This document shows, piece by piece, positions 51,333-60,476 of a stretch of 64,000 nt of DNA. Below the pieces are notes generated by a model, which saw nothing but the letters and a program-made list of their open reading frames with translations, did not search any database and was not told the DNA's origin. Source of the stretch: RI-153 sp963752935 (GTDB taxonomy: Bacteria; Chloroflexota; Anaerolineae; Caldilineales; Caldilineaceae); assembly GCA_963752935.1 (NCBI GenBank), contig CAVWAL010000005.1, forward strand, positions 62,001 through 126,000, given 5' to 3'. Position 1 is the stretch's first letter; every line of letters starts with the position of its first letter. Both the position numbers and the translations under genes were made by a program.

Positions 51333-53132
51333 ATGAATCCATTGGCGACACTGATAGATCAAGTACGCAATAAGTTGACCGTCAAAAGAAGTATTGCACT
51401 TCTGATCTCGGTCACTGTTTTTGGGTATCTTCTATATCGTGCGTACCAGGGGATAGGGCAGTTTCAGACAATGGCTTTGTCCCTTGATCCCAGGTTCCTG
51501 CTCTTGTCGGCCCTCATGTATATCCCTGGGGTACTCCTCGCAGCCAAAATTTGGAGCGACATCCTAAAGACTCTGCATGGGAAATCCGACTATCGCTTTG
51601 ATGTGCAGGTCTTTGGCATATCCATATTGGCACGCAAAGTACCAGGATTTATTTGGGAGGCACTAAGCCGTTTTGCGTTGTATGAGCGTAGGCAGGTACC
51701 ATACAGTGTGCTCATCGTGGCGATTGTCGCCGAACTCACTCTGCGATCGCTGGCCGGCGGCATTGCTTTTGCCTCGGCAGGTCTTCTTGAACGGAATGGT
51801 ATGCCCTGGTATCAGGAGTACATTCCTCTTTCTGAATTCATGATCCGATACCTTGTGCCACTGACACTCTTAGGTGGAATCATCATCCTCTTGGGATTAC
51901 AGTCCCGGTTTCAGCGTTGGTTTCTGAATTTTCTGACCTCGCGTCAAAGAGGCCAGATGGCGCCTGGTTCTAACCTGCTACAGGTTATGACTTTTCGTAA
52001 AACCCTGTGGTGGGTGTCCGGGTATGTCGGTGTTCTGATCCTTTCCGGCTTCCATTTGTTGTTCTTTCTACAATCGTTTGAAAATACACCCTCTGTTTCT
52101 TATTGGACGGTCTTTGGTGGATTCGGCCTTGCAGTTGCCTTAGGACCACTCTCGATGTGGCTGCCAGGAGATATTGGCGTTCGAGACGGCATACTCTACC
52201 TGGCGCTACGTCCATTTCTGACCGATCCGATCGCCGCCGTCCTGGTCCTGGCAATACGACTGTGGAACACTCTTGTAGAAATGGTATTTGGCGGCATTTG
52301 TGTCCTGTTTTTTGGTCGAACCGCCCTTCGTTGGATGTTAACTCCAGTCAAAACTGATGATCCTGGCCTGTCCAGGGACAAGACAGCTCAAACATTCGGA
52401 TGGATCCTTATGATTCAAATCAGGCATACACAAGAGACTCGACCTGTTTATAACCAGATTTATCGAGGCGATGCCATCAACCAGATGGATTCTTTCTTCA
52501 TTTGGATCTTGCGTTTACTGCAGGCCAAAAGTGGCGCAAGATTGCTAGATGTTTCTACCGGTAGAGGGCAAATGGTGCATCTGGCACGCCAGCGCGGAAT
52601 CGACGCCATCGGCATCGATTTTTCAACCACAGCCTGCCAGATCACTGCGGGCAAAGCGCCGGGTCGAATTCTCTGCGGCGATGGACAACGACTGCCCATT
52701 GCAGCGGAGTCTTTTGATTTCGTCACCAATCTCGGTAGCCTTGAGCATTTTGAACAGATGGAACAAGGGGTCCGCGAAATGGCGCGTGTCTTGAAGTCTA
52801 CAGGACTCGCCTGTCTCACTGTGCCCAACACATTCGGTCTTTTGTGGAATGTCAATATTGCCTGGCAAACCGGCGATGTTGACGATGATGGTCAACCACT
52901 GCAGCGATACGGAACGCGCAGACAGTGGCAGCAGATTCTAGAAGACAATGGGCTGCGTGTGGTTCACGTATGTGGCTACGAGCATGAACATGCATTTCCT
53001 CGTACGAAACGCGATCTCAAATCTTACTGGTTGCGCCCCAAGAGAACGCTGATCATGTTGGGCGCTCAGTTTATCCCGGTCAATGCAGTCGGGCAGTTCG
53101 TCTTTATTTGTGAAAAACAGCGTGATACATAA
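51333..53132 (+). CDS. Flippase-like membrane domain fused to a methyltransferase
   Basis: 599 residues. Residues 1-330 have about eight helices with the LPG-synthase-TM/AglD-like pattern (GFIWEALSRFALYERR, PLSMWLPGDIGVRDGILYLAL). A linker (about 335-375) joins a class I methyltransferase with LLDVSTGRGQMVHLARQRGI, GDGQRLPIAAESFDFVTNLGSLEHF and ARVLKSTGLACLTVPN. An in-frame ATG at 52410 (MIQIRHTQETRP) could have started a separate methyltransferase. The fusion may be real or caused by an indel that removed a stop. It would couple glycan-lipid handling with methylation. Confidence 0.85.
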   Translation: MNPLATLIDQVRNKLTVKRSIALLISVTVFGYLLYRAYQGIGQFQTMALSLDPRFLLLSALMYIPGVLLAAKIWSDILKTLHGKSDYRFDVQVFGISILARKVPGFIWEALSRFALYERRQVPYSVLIVAIVAELTLRSLAGGIAFASAGLLERNGMPWYQEYIPLSEFMIRYLVPLTLLGGIIILLGLQSRFQRWFLNFLTSRQRGQMAPGSNLLQVMTFRKTLWWVSGYVGVLILSGFHLLFFLQSFENTPSVSYWTVFGGFGLAVALGPLSMWLPGDIGVRDGILYLALRPFLTDPIAAVLVLAIRLWNTLVEMVFGGICVLFFGRTALRWMLTPVKTDDPGLSRDKTAQTFGWILMIQIRHTQETRPVYNQIYRGDAINQMDSFFIWILRLLQAKSGARLLDVSTGRGQMVHLARQRGIDAIGIDFSTTACQITAGKAPGRILCGDGQRLPIAAESFDFVTNLGSLEHFEQMEQGVREMARVLKSTGLACLTVPNTFGLLWNVNIAWQTGDVDDDGQPLQRYGTRRQWQQILEDNGLRVVHVCGYEHEHAFPRTKRDLKSYWLRPKRTLIMLGAQFIPVNAVGQFVFICEKQRDT

Positions 53133-53182
53133 TCGACTTTTGACATGACCCATCAGATCTTTGTACAAAGGACATCTCTTCC

Positions 53183-54085
53183 ATGCGCTCAAGGCTGTAC
53201 TTCATTGTAGCTCTAGCTTTGGTGGTCGTTGTTTTGGTCGGACTTCTGGTAACAAACTATTTTCGAGATGATGAGCCGCTAATAACCAGCACACCGACAA
53301 CAGGCGAAGTCGAGAGTCCGCGCACGGCAAACGAACTCTCTACCCCAGTTTCGCCGCTTTCACCCCTGTCCAGCCCAATGCCCACACCCAGCGACGTATC
53401 GGGCCTGCTTGATACTGCCGATCAGCAGTACGAAAGCGGAAACTATCAAGAGGCGTTTGACCTCTATAGCCAGGCGATCGAGATAGGACAGGGCAGTAGC
53501 CTGTGGCGGGCCTATACGGGGAGAGGAAACGTATACTCGGCCTGGCGGCGGCATCCAGAAGCGTTGGAGGAGTACAATACATCGCTGAACTATGCACAAA
53601 CTCCTGTGACGCTTATAAGCCGCTGTAGTGTACATCGGTTGCTGCATAACTATGACCAGGCGATTGCGGACTGCAATGAAGCAGTTAGCCTCGATCCGAC
53701 TAATGCAGAAGCGCCCCTCGCTCTCGCCAGTATCTTCCTTGACCGAGGAGAGTTAGAAGAGGCAAGAGCGAAAGCAGAACAGGCACAGAATCTCGATCCG
53801 ACTCTGGCAGAAGTGCCTTACCTGCTTTCCCTGATTGATCTGGCTGAAGGGAACGGTCAGAAGTCCGTTGAAAATCTGACCAAAGCGATTGAGTTAATGC
53901 CGGACTCAGCATTCTTCTACTGGGAGCGCGGGTTCCTTTACCTGGGATTGGGAGAGGTCGAGAAAGCAAGAGCAGATATGGAAATGGTGCTAGAGGTCGG
54001 GGATCCGCTAAATGACGGCGATACGATGCTCAAAGCCGGTACCCAATTGCAGTTTCTCGAGGGTGCAACCGATCCCGAAGAGTAA
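53183..54085 (+). CDS. Membrane-anchored TPR protein
   Basis: 300 residues. One N-terminal helix (5-26), a disordered Ser/Pro/Thr segment (about 35-75, TPVSPLSPLSSPMPTP) and about six TPR units, e.g. ADQQYESGNYQEAFDLYSQA, ADCNEAVSLDPTNAEAPLALA, ENLTKAIELMPDSAFFYWERG. The TPR part should lie outside the membrane. It may scaffold enzymes or exported surface proteins; it sits directly before the surface-protein gene. Confidence 0.88.
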   Translation: MRSRLYFIVALALVVVVLVGLLVTNYFRDDEPLITSTPTTGEVESPRTANELSTPVSPLSPLSSPMPTPSDVSGLLDTADQQYESGNYQEAFDLYSQAIEIGQGSSLWRAYTGRGNVYSAWRRHPEALEEYNTSLNYAQTPVTLISRCSVHRLLHNYDQAIADCNEAVSLDPTNAEAPLALASIFLDRGELEEARAKAEQAQNLDPTLAEVPYLLSLIDLAEGNGQKSVENLTKAIELMPDSAFFYWERGFLYLGLGEVEKARADMEMVLEVGDPLNDGDTMLKAGTQLQFLEGATDPEE

Positions 54086-54233
54086 CCCGTTGGTGGTATT
54101 AGTCCGTCGCGTACACCTATGAAGAGGGATTACCCCGATTGGAGTATGGACAGGTAGCATTTGTTTGGCTATCTTGAGTGCATGCATTCGCATTGTCGTT
54201 AATCGTCTGTGATTTGTAAAGGAGAGTCAACTA

Positions 54234-55730
54234 ATGTCCCGAAAGAAGTTTCTCACTGTTGGAGTTCTGGTACTATGCATAGCATTGCTGGCCGTACCCG
54301 GCCTGGCAGGTATTCAGGGCAGTGGTGTTAGTGGTATCCAGATTCAGAATCTGTCTTCTGCTGATAGTGCAAAAGTTACGGTAGCGCTTTATCCCCAATC
54401 AGGTGGGGCCGCTACTACGCTGGCAGAACGCACGATTGCCAAAGAATCATCCACCAACTACTACATGCCTAGCTTGAGCGTAGGTGATGGCGCCTATTCA
54501 ATGGTTGCCAGCGCCGACAAACCGGTGGCGGCTATTGCCCGTACAGACTGGGCAGCGTCGGGTGGTGCGGCTATTTACAGTAGCGTCGCTCCCGGCAAAT
54601 CTGTTCTGATCCCGCTGATCCTGCAGAGCTTTGCCGGGCAGACCAGCCAGTTCTCTATCCAGAATGCCAGCGGTAGCGCGGCAAGTGATATCAACATCAA
54701 GGTGATTGCCCGTGGTACCGGCGCCGTGGCAAAAGAACTGACCAATGTGTCGTTGGCCGCCAATGCCTCCAAGAGCTACAACCTTGGCGATACCGGAACC
54801 TTCGGTACCCTGCCCAACACCGCTACTGATTTGAATGCAACTGGCTTTGTCGGCGTCATCCTGATCACGTCGAGTGTTGATCTGGTTGCTCAGTCCTTCA
54901 TTGACATCGCCGGTACACCGGCCGTCGGTGGCTTCAGTGGTATCCCCAGCACTTCCGCCAGCACCACGCTTTTCTGCCCGTTGGCCCGTGCTAACTACTA
55001 CGGCGATACTGGTATTCAGATTGTGAACAACAACAACGAAGCCGCTACCGTCACGATCACATTCCGCACGGATCCTGTAAGCCCCAGCAAGGGTGGGCCG
55101 TTTGTCCAGACCATCACCGTCGCGGCAAATTCTTCGAATATCGCCTTCCAAGGTCCTACTGGTAACTCTCGCCAGGCGCCCACCAATTTGCCCGGTGGCA
55201 CGCAGACAGGCGCCAATACGGCCCTTACCAATGATGGCTGGTTTGGCAACGCCACTCTCTCGTCTACCGTTCCTGTCGTGGCCGTGGTCAACGATACTGA
55301 GTTTGGCGCCGGATTCTCGACCAAGGGTCAAGGTACCTACAACTGTGTCGGCGCCTCTGAAGTAGGCAAGAAGCACTTCCTGCCGTTGGTACGTAACCGT
55401 CATCTGGCCGCCGAAAAGCTGACCACTGGTGTGCAGGTCATGAACGTCACCGGTACTGCCGGCAGCGTTAGCCTGAACCTCACCAACTGGGATGGCACCG
55501 ATGCGCCAGATCCCGCTGCCCAGAATGCGGCTGCCAATGGCGGCGTTAACTTCTACGGTGGCAGTTGGACCGGTTTGCCCACTGTACCGGCTAACCTGGG
55601 TGGTTCCGGTTGGTTTGGCTCTGGTGTTATCACCTGCGAGCAAGATTGTGTCGTCCTGGTTGACGATGGCAACTTCCCAGGCGCCACCAAGCTGGTCGAT
55701 CGCGCCAACTACATCGGTATTACTCAGTAA
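54234..55730 (+). CDS. Secreted four-repeat surface protein, probably abundant
   Basis: 498 residues; AAAGGAG precedes the ATG. A signal peptide ends near GLAGIQG (about 25). The mature protein is rich in Gly, Ala, Thr, Asn and has four related beta-sandwich-like segments that each begin with an IQ-N pattern: GIQIQNLSS (34), FSIQNASG (about 140), GIQIVNNNN (258) and GVQVMNVTG (397), followed by alternating strands (VTVALYP, INIKVIARG, VTITFRTD, VSLNLTN). Four Cys occur in the C-terminal half. It lacks a lipobox or sortase signal. Likely a sheath, S-layer or matrix protein; the function is inferred from composition, strong signals and position in a glycan locus. Confidence 0.8.
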   Translation: MSRKKFLTVGVLVLCIALLAVPGLAGIQGSGVSGIQIQNLSSADSAKVTVALYPQSGGAATTLAERTIAKESSTNYYMPSLSVGDGAYSMVASADKPVAAIARTDWAASGGAAIYSSVAPGKSVLIPLILQSFAGQTSQFSIQNASGSAASDINIKVIARGTGAVAKELTNVSLAANASKSYNLGDTGTFGTLPNTATDLNATGFVGVILITSSVDLVAQSFIDIAGTPAVGGFSGIPSTSASTTLFCPLARANYYGDTGIQIVNNNNEAATVTITFRTDPVSPSKGGPFVQTITVAANSSNIAFQGPTGNSRQAPTNLPGGTQTGANTALTNDGWFGNATLSSTVPVVAVVNDTEFGAGFSTKGQGTYNCVGASEVGKKHFLPLVRNRHLAAEKLTTGVQVMNVTGTAGSVSLNLTNWDGTDAPDPAAQNAAANGGVNFYGGSWTGLPTVPANLGGSGWFGSGVITCEQDCVVLVDDGNFPGATKLVDRANYIGITQ

Positions 55731-55747
55731 CCTGTTAGTTAAGTCCT

Positions 55748-55780
55748 AAAAGAGGGCCAGCAAATTGCTGGCCCTCTTTT
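55748..55780 (+). terminator. Strong intrinsic terminator after the surface protein gene
   Basis: AAAAGAGGGCCAGCAA and TTGCTGGCCCTCTTTT form a near-perfect 16-bp inverted repeat ending in TTTT, starting 18 nt after the stop. This is the best intrinsic terminator in the window and fits a highly transcribed gene. Confidence 0.95.
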
Positions 55781-55800
55781 GATTTACAGAAAGGCTTCCT

Positions 55801-56489
55801 ATGCAGATCCTACTTTGCATCTGTTGATCACCGCCGCCACCTCTCCCCTGGTGCAGTCGCTGGCCGGTATTCTCGCCGCCGAACATGCCGTCCGGCTTAC
55901 GGATCGTGTGCCGGTGCAGAGTCCCCATGAATTTGCCATCAGCCATTTAGGGCACGACGCCTCGACCAATCTCCTCGTGCGCGGGATGGACGCCATTGTC
56001 CACAGCGCGTCCGCACCGCTTGAGATGGACGCGCCCGATCAGATCGATTGGATGACCCGCGGCACCTACAATCTGCTGCACGCCGCCGCAGAGGAAGGGG
56101 TCAAACGTGTGGTCTACCTGAGCAGCCTCGATTTGATGACGCCCTATGATGAAAACTTTGGCGTGGACGAGCGCTGGCGTCCGCTTCCACAGCCGCAGCC
56201 ACCCACGCTGACGACCTATCTGGGCGAGTCGGTCTGCCGCGAGTTTGCGCGTGAGCACAAGTTGACCGTGACGGTGCTGCGTCTGGCCCAAGTGACGGAA
56301 GTGGATCGGCCCGCGCCATCGTCGCTCTGGGTGGATGTGCGCGATGTGGCGCAGGCCGTCAACGCGGCCCTGAGCGCAGATGTCGATCGATGGTCGATCT
56401 ATCACATCGCGTCGACAGCGGCCGGTCCGCGTTTCACCATCGCCAAAGCGCAGACCGAGCTTGGGTTTGCGCCACACTTCAACGGGTAA
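55801..56489 (+). CDS. NAD-dependent epimerase-like protein with apparent 5' frameshift
   Basis: The frame ending 56489 has no ATG near its 5' end; it opens at a TTG at 55779. An ATG at 55801 with AAAGG upstream reads MQILL, then runs out of frame; one extra T in the CTTTG run near 55814-55816 would give MQILLLHLLITAATSPLVQ. The body is SDR-like: LLITAATSPLVQSLAGILAA, MDAIVHSASA, NLLHAAAEEGVKRVVYLSSL, TYLGESVCREFA and VDVRDVAQAVNAAL. The GxxGxxG and YxxxK motifs are degenerate. It pairs with the next gene, also epimerase-like, and probably modifies or binds a nucleotide sugar. Confidence 0.75.
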
Positions 56490-56499
56490 GGAGAACAGC

Positions 56500-57225
56500 A
56501 TGAATGTTCTGATTTTGGGCGGCGGCGGCATGCTCGGCCCTTATGTGGCCCGCGCACTGGCCCCCCATCACAATTTACGTATCACCGACATCAAGCGGCC
56601 GCAAGAGGATCTGCCCGGTGAGTTCGTGGCGGTGGACGCCGGCGCACTCTCTCAGGTGGTGGATGCGGCCGAGGGCATGGACGCCATCATCAACCTCTCC
56701 GTGCTGCGCCATGACCGCCAACTGGCCTTCGACGTGAATACAGTGGGCTGCTACAACATGATGCAGGCGGCCGTGATCCACAAGATCAAACGCGTGATCA
56801 ACACGGGGCCGCATTTCACCTTTGCGGGGCGCACCTATGAGCGCTTTGATTACGAGCTTGGCCCTGATATCCCCCCCCAACCGGGGACAAATCTCTACGC
56901 CATTACAAAGTCCCTCGGCCAGGAAATCTGCAAGATCTACACAGAACATCATGACATCTACGTGCAGATGTACCTCTTCTACAACTTCCGTGAACCCGAT
57001 AATCTGCGCAAAGGCGAGCGCTACGCGCCCTTCCTGATTTCGTGGGAGAACGCGGCGGAGGTTTTCAATCTGGGGTTGACCGTCGACCTGCAGACGCTGC
57101 CATCACGCTGTGAAGTCTTCAACGTCTTTACGGACATGCCCCACGGACGCTTCCGCAACGACAAAGTGAAGCGCATTCTGGGCTTTGAGCCGCGCGAGGA
57201 TGTCGGCGACGTGTGGAAGATCTGA
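56500..57225 (+). CDS. NAD-dependent epimerase/dehydratase family protein
   Basis: 241 residues; AAGGAG precedes the ATG, 10 nt after the previous stop. Rossmann motif LILGGGGMLGPYVARAL, DIKRPQEDL, MDAIINLSVLRHD and NLYAITKSLGQEICK with the Tyr-Lys pair. The C-terminal third (RFRNDKVKRILGFEPREDVGDVW) is typical of extended SDR epimerases. It acts on a nucleotide sugar or an aldehyde of unknown identity. The two epimerase genes form a unit placed after the surface-protein terminator. Confidence 0.85.
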   Translation: MNVLILGGGGMLGPYVARALAPHHNLRITDIKRPQEDLPGEFVAVDAGALSQVVDAAEGMDAIINLSVLRHDRQLAFDVNTVGCYNMMQAAVIHKIKRVINTGPHFTFAGRTYERFDYELGPDIPPQPGTNLYAITKSLGQEICKIYTEHHDIYVQMYLFYNFREPDNLRKGERYAPFLISWENAAEVFNLGLTVDLQTLPSRCEVFNVFTDMPHGRFRNDKVKRILGFEPREDVGDVWKI

Positions 57226-57375
57226 CCCATCCCAATCATATCCATGCTTGTATCTCGTCCTTGTGCACAGATATCTAGTACCCGGCGCAAAGATCCTTTA
57301 CTCTAGTCACGAACCTTCGATGTGCACAGTCAGCCGACCGGTTGACGGTGACTCAGAGAGAAAGGAACCGAATTT

Positions 57376-57798
57376 ATGACACGCCATACAGGACGCGACC
57401 TGCAATCAAGCACAAGCAATCTGCAATCAGAGAGCATTCTTACGCAGGTGCACGAAGGCATGGATGTTTATACAAGCGACGATAAGCACATTGGCGAAGT
57501 AGAACGAGTCTACTTTGGCTCAGTCAGCGAACAGGAAGCGGAAACCGGCACAGGCGCCGTGACAGAGGCCGACCCCAGAATGCAGCAACGTTCCTGGGTG
57601 GAAGAACTGGCCGACGTTTTCAGGACAGACGATATCCCACAAGAGATGCGCGAGCGACTTCAGCGTCTAGGCTTTATTCGCATCGACAGCGACGGCCTCT
57701 TCGCCAAGGATCGCTACGCCATGCCCGAACAGATCGCAGCCGTGCGCAATGATCGTGTGATCCTCCGCTCGGACCGTGACACCCTGTTCAAGGGATAA
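57376..57798 (+). CDS. DUF2171 / PRC-barrel-like small protein
   Basis: 140 residues; AAAGGAA precedes the ATG. The segment ILTQVHEGMDVYTSDDKHIGEVERVYFGSV, and later GFIRIDSDGLFAKDRYAMPEQIAAVRNDRVIL, match the DUF2171 pattern, a PRC-barrel-related fold found in stress or photosystem-associated small proteins. The first 20 residues are polar and repetitive (SSTSNLQSES). Function is unknown. It stands alone. Confidence 0.8.
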   Translation: MTRHTGRDLQSSTSNLQSESILTQVHEGMDVYTSDDKHIGEVERVYFGSVSEQEAETGTGAVTEADPRMQQRSWVEELADVFRTDDIPQEMRERLQRLGFIRIDSDGLFAKDRYAMPEQIAAVRNDRVILRSDRDTLFKG

Positions 57799-57842
57799 AC
57801 GTAAAGTAAGCACCCTACTACACAGCACACACTACACAAACG

Positions 57843-58094
57843 ACAGCGACCGGCCCTGACCGAGCACAACTATCACAAAACCGTTGACCATTCACCGGTC
57901 CTATGAAAAACCTGCTTACCCACTTAGTGGTCCGGGTCGGTCGCTGTAACAAAACCATCCCAAACTATCAACTATCAACTTAGATTCCATTTCCTCCGGC
58001 CAATTATCATCCGGGGAGTGACCGGGCGTAGCGACTTTTATCAACCTACTTTTGCTCGTTCACGACTGAGACCAAAATTCTGGTTACTCCCCGG
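57843..58094. other. Noncoding stretch with two imperfect inverted repeats
   Basis: ACAGCGACCGGCCCTGACC (57844-57861) pairs with GGTCCGGGTCGGTCGCTGT (57929-57947), 17 of 19 matching, and CCGGGGAGTGACC (58011-58023) pairs with GGTTACTCCCCGG (58082-58094), 12 of 13 matching. They lie in the 306-bp gap between convergent genes. A structured RNA, terminator or small transposon-derived element are all possible. No coding content is convincing. Confidence 0.5.
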
Positions 58095-58104
58095 GTGTGA
58101 CAAT

Positions 58105-59355
58105 CTACGGTCGCCATTCCAAGATCGAGACCATTTGTGCCGGGATCGCCTCCACCCCTTCTCGCTCACCTTGCCCTACAAATTGCACAAACAGATGTAG
58201 CTCGCCCGCCGACTCCCAGAGTTCGCTGTCGTAGGTTGGCTCCCAGTGGCCAACAGAGGTTTCGCTAAGATCCTCGATCTGCCAGGCGGCATGGCCCAGA
58301 TCGGTACAACTGGCCACAGACACCCTGCTCCCCCGCTCTTCATCGCGGAAGAGTAGATAGGCGCGCGTGGATGCTTCATCTACTGCAGCCACGATCTGCG
58401 GGCGGCTGATGGGAATGCGCCGCGTGCCCACACCACCCAACGTGAACGACATCTTGCGCCGGGAGACCTGCGCCACCTGCCACGCCTCCCCCGTGTGGTA
58501 GACGAGGTGATACTGAGGCGTATCCGTGCCCGGCGGGCGCCAATAGCTGGCGATGTAGGGTCGCCCCAGCCCATCAGCACACATAGAGGTCTGGTTGATC
58601 AGTTCGTGTTCTTGGGGGATGGGGCAGGCAACTTCGGCGCTATGCACGGTAATGGGCAAGTCGTAGGGTTCGCCGGTGGACTTGCACCAGGTCTGTCCGC
58701 CGTCGTGAGAGCAGGCGTAACAGAGATCGTGATTGGTGGCTACATCCGGCGTTTCGCGCCATACCCACGAGAGGTGGATCGTCTCGCTGCGGTCAATCGC
58801 GATCTGCCAATAGGCGTTGCGTTCGCCCTCGCCGTCGATGAAGCCATTCTGGATCTGCGTCCATTGTTGTGTGCGCAGATCGTAGCGATTGAGCATCAAG
58901 TTGCCGTTGCCCGACATGCCATCCCGGTAGAAGAAGAGCAGATCGCCGCCTGCCAGCCGATAGAACTGCGGATAGGTGACCTTGTCTTCGATCAGCCCGG
59001 TCATGGACATGGGTTCGGTCAGATCCAGCGATCCAGGTGCGACGGAGCGCACGTAATGCAGCGGGTCGTTGTGATGGTCCCAGGCCAGATGCAGATAGCC
59101 GTCACCATCGATCATGAGGCTGATGCAGTTGTGCGCATCGGTCACCTTGCCCACGAGCGATGTCTGGCGGATCTCCCAATCGCTGCTGCCCAGCCGTCGT
59201 CGCGCCAGGACTACATGACCAGCGGCCTCATAGAAGGCCACGTACTGCACCCCTTCATGTGTGACCAGTGAATTGCGCCGGAAGATCGTCGTATTGTTGG
59301 AATTCCCTGCCCAGCCCTCGGCTACGGGGATCAACCGCACGGTGCTATTTGCCAT
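58105..59355 (-). CDS. BNR_4-family protein (possible polysaccharide lyase or glycan binder)
   Basis: 416 residues; GGAGG lies about 9 nt before the ATG. A seven-bladed propeller is suggested by repeated tracts such as VQYVAFYEAAGHVVLARR, DAHNCISLMIDGDGYLHLAW, DLLFFYRDGMSGNGNLML and HDLCYACSHDGGQTW (an Asp-box-like SxDxGxTW). DHHNDPLHYVRS and HNCISL are as in BNR_4 proteins, a family that includes ulvan lyases (PL24/25). No signal peptide is visible, so an intracellular role is possible. It is cotranscribed with the M42 peptidase gene upstream (3-nt gap). Confidence 0.82.
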   Translation of the reverse strand: MANSTVRLIPVAEGWAGNSNNTTIFRRNSLVTHEGVQYVAFYEAAGHVVLARRRLGSSDWEIRQTSLVGKVTDAHNCISLMIDGDGYLHLAWDHHNDPLHYVRSVAPGSLDLTEPMSMTGLIEDKVTYPQFYRLAGGDLLFFYRDGMSGNGNLMLNRYDLRTQQWTQIQNGFIDGEGERNAYWQIAIDRSETIHLSWVWRETPDVATNHDLCYACSHDGGQTWCKSTGEPYDLPITVHSAEVACPIPQEHELINQTSMCADGLGRPYIASYWRPPGTDTPQYHLVYHTGEAWQVAQVSRRKMSFTLGGVGTRRIPISRPQIVAAVDEASTRAYLLFRDEERGSRVSVASCTDLGHAAWQIEDLSETSVGHWEPTYDSELWESAGELHLFVQFVGQGEREGVEAIPAQMVSILEWRP

Positions 59356-59358
59356 GCG

Positions 59359-60402
59359 TTAGTCCTCCAGTCCACGGCGGACGAAAGCACACAGCCAGTT
59401 GACCAATGCTTCGATGTCGGCCATGTGCCCCATTTCAAAGGGGGTGTGGGTATAGCGGGTGGGGAAAGCGACCAGCGCTGCCGGGATATCGGCTTTCATA
59501 AGAGCGGCGCCGTCGCTGCCGAACGACCCAAAGACAGCATGTTGAATCTCGATCTCGGCGTCGGCGGCTACCCGCTCCAGGCGAGCGGTAAGCGTGTGAT
59601 CATAATGCACGAGCGCATCCTTGTGCACGAGAATCGGCCCGCCGCCCAGGTGCAGCGGCATCGCCTGATCCCCCACGGTGGGGATATCCCCTGCCAGGCC
59701 GACTTCGATGGCGATCCCGGCGTCGAACTCCTCATGCGCCGCCAGCGCCGAGGCCCCGATCAAGCCGATCTCCTCCTGGATGCTGCAGGCAAGGGTGAGC
59801 TGACAGCCCAATTCCTCCACCGGAACGCGGCGCAGAACCTCGGTGGCGACCACGAGCGGCACACGATCGTCCAACGCCTTGCCGGTGACGTGTACACCAA
59901 ATCGCTCGGTCGTCGTATCCCAGATGATGCGTGTGCCCGGTGTCACGCCCTGCGCCAACAGTTCGCTGCGCGAGAGGCCCGTATCCACCCAGAAATCGTT
60001 CCAGGTGAGGGCCTTCATTTCGGGCAGCGCCAAGGAGGCCACATGACCGGTGGCCGACGCAATCACGCCCCGGATCTCACCGCTGCGCGCCAGGACGCGT
60101 ACGCGCTGACCAATTGTGAAGGCATTGCGGAAGCTGGTACTTTGTGTCCATGCCTGCCCGTTCGCCAGCCAGAGGAAGCCGTTGGGATGGATGGCGCGCA
60201 CCAGGTAGCAGAGCTCGTCCGCATGGGCCACCAACAGAATCTTGGGGCCACGGCTGCCCACCCGCGCCAGGACATTGCCCACGCGCGTGCGGCTGGTCTC
60301 TGCTCCTGCCTCCTGCCACAGGGCCTCCACCACGTCGAGCACCGGCCCTTCCTGCCCCACCGGGCCGCTCATCTCGGTCAACTGTTTGATCAAATCGAAC
60401 AT
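59359..60402 (-). CDS. M42-family metallopeptidase
   Basis: 347 residues from ATG 60402; the longer frame upstream is repeat-derived. Metal ligands follow the M42 pattern: VAHADELCY, GKALDDRVPLV, ACSIQEEIGLIGA with the catalytic Glu pair, AIEVGLAGD and RYTHTPFEMGHM. The PA-like apical domain fits between. These enzymes are cytosolic aminopeptidases or deblocking peptidases forming dodecamers. In this operon it precedes the BNR_4 gene; a joint role on a glycopeptide is conceivable but unsupported. Confidence 0.92.
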   Translation of the reverse strand: MFDLIKQLTEMSGPVGQEGPVLDVVEALWQEAGAETSRTRVGNVLARVGSRGPKILLVAHADELCYLVRAIHPNGFLWLANGQAWTQSTSFRNAFTIGQRVRVLARSGEIRGVIASATGHVASLALPEMKALTWNDFWVDTGLSRSELLAQGVTPGTRIIWDTTTERFGVHVTGKALDDRVPLVVATEVLRRVPVEELGCQLTLACSIQEEIGLIGASALAAHEEFDAGIAIEVGLAGDIPTVGDQAMPLHLGGGPILVHKDALVHYDHTLTARLERVAADAEIEIQHAVFGSFGSDGAALMKADIPAALVAFPTRYTHTPFEMGHMADIEALVNWLCAFVRRGLED

Positions 60403-60476
60403 GTCCTCGTTTCCCCCCTCAGGATGTGTGGATGTGCTAAGTTGTCTCCTTTGCTGCATCGATTGTAACACGGTGT

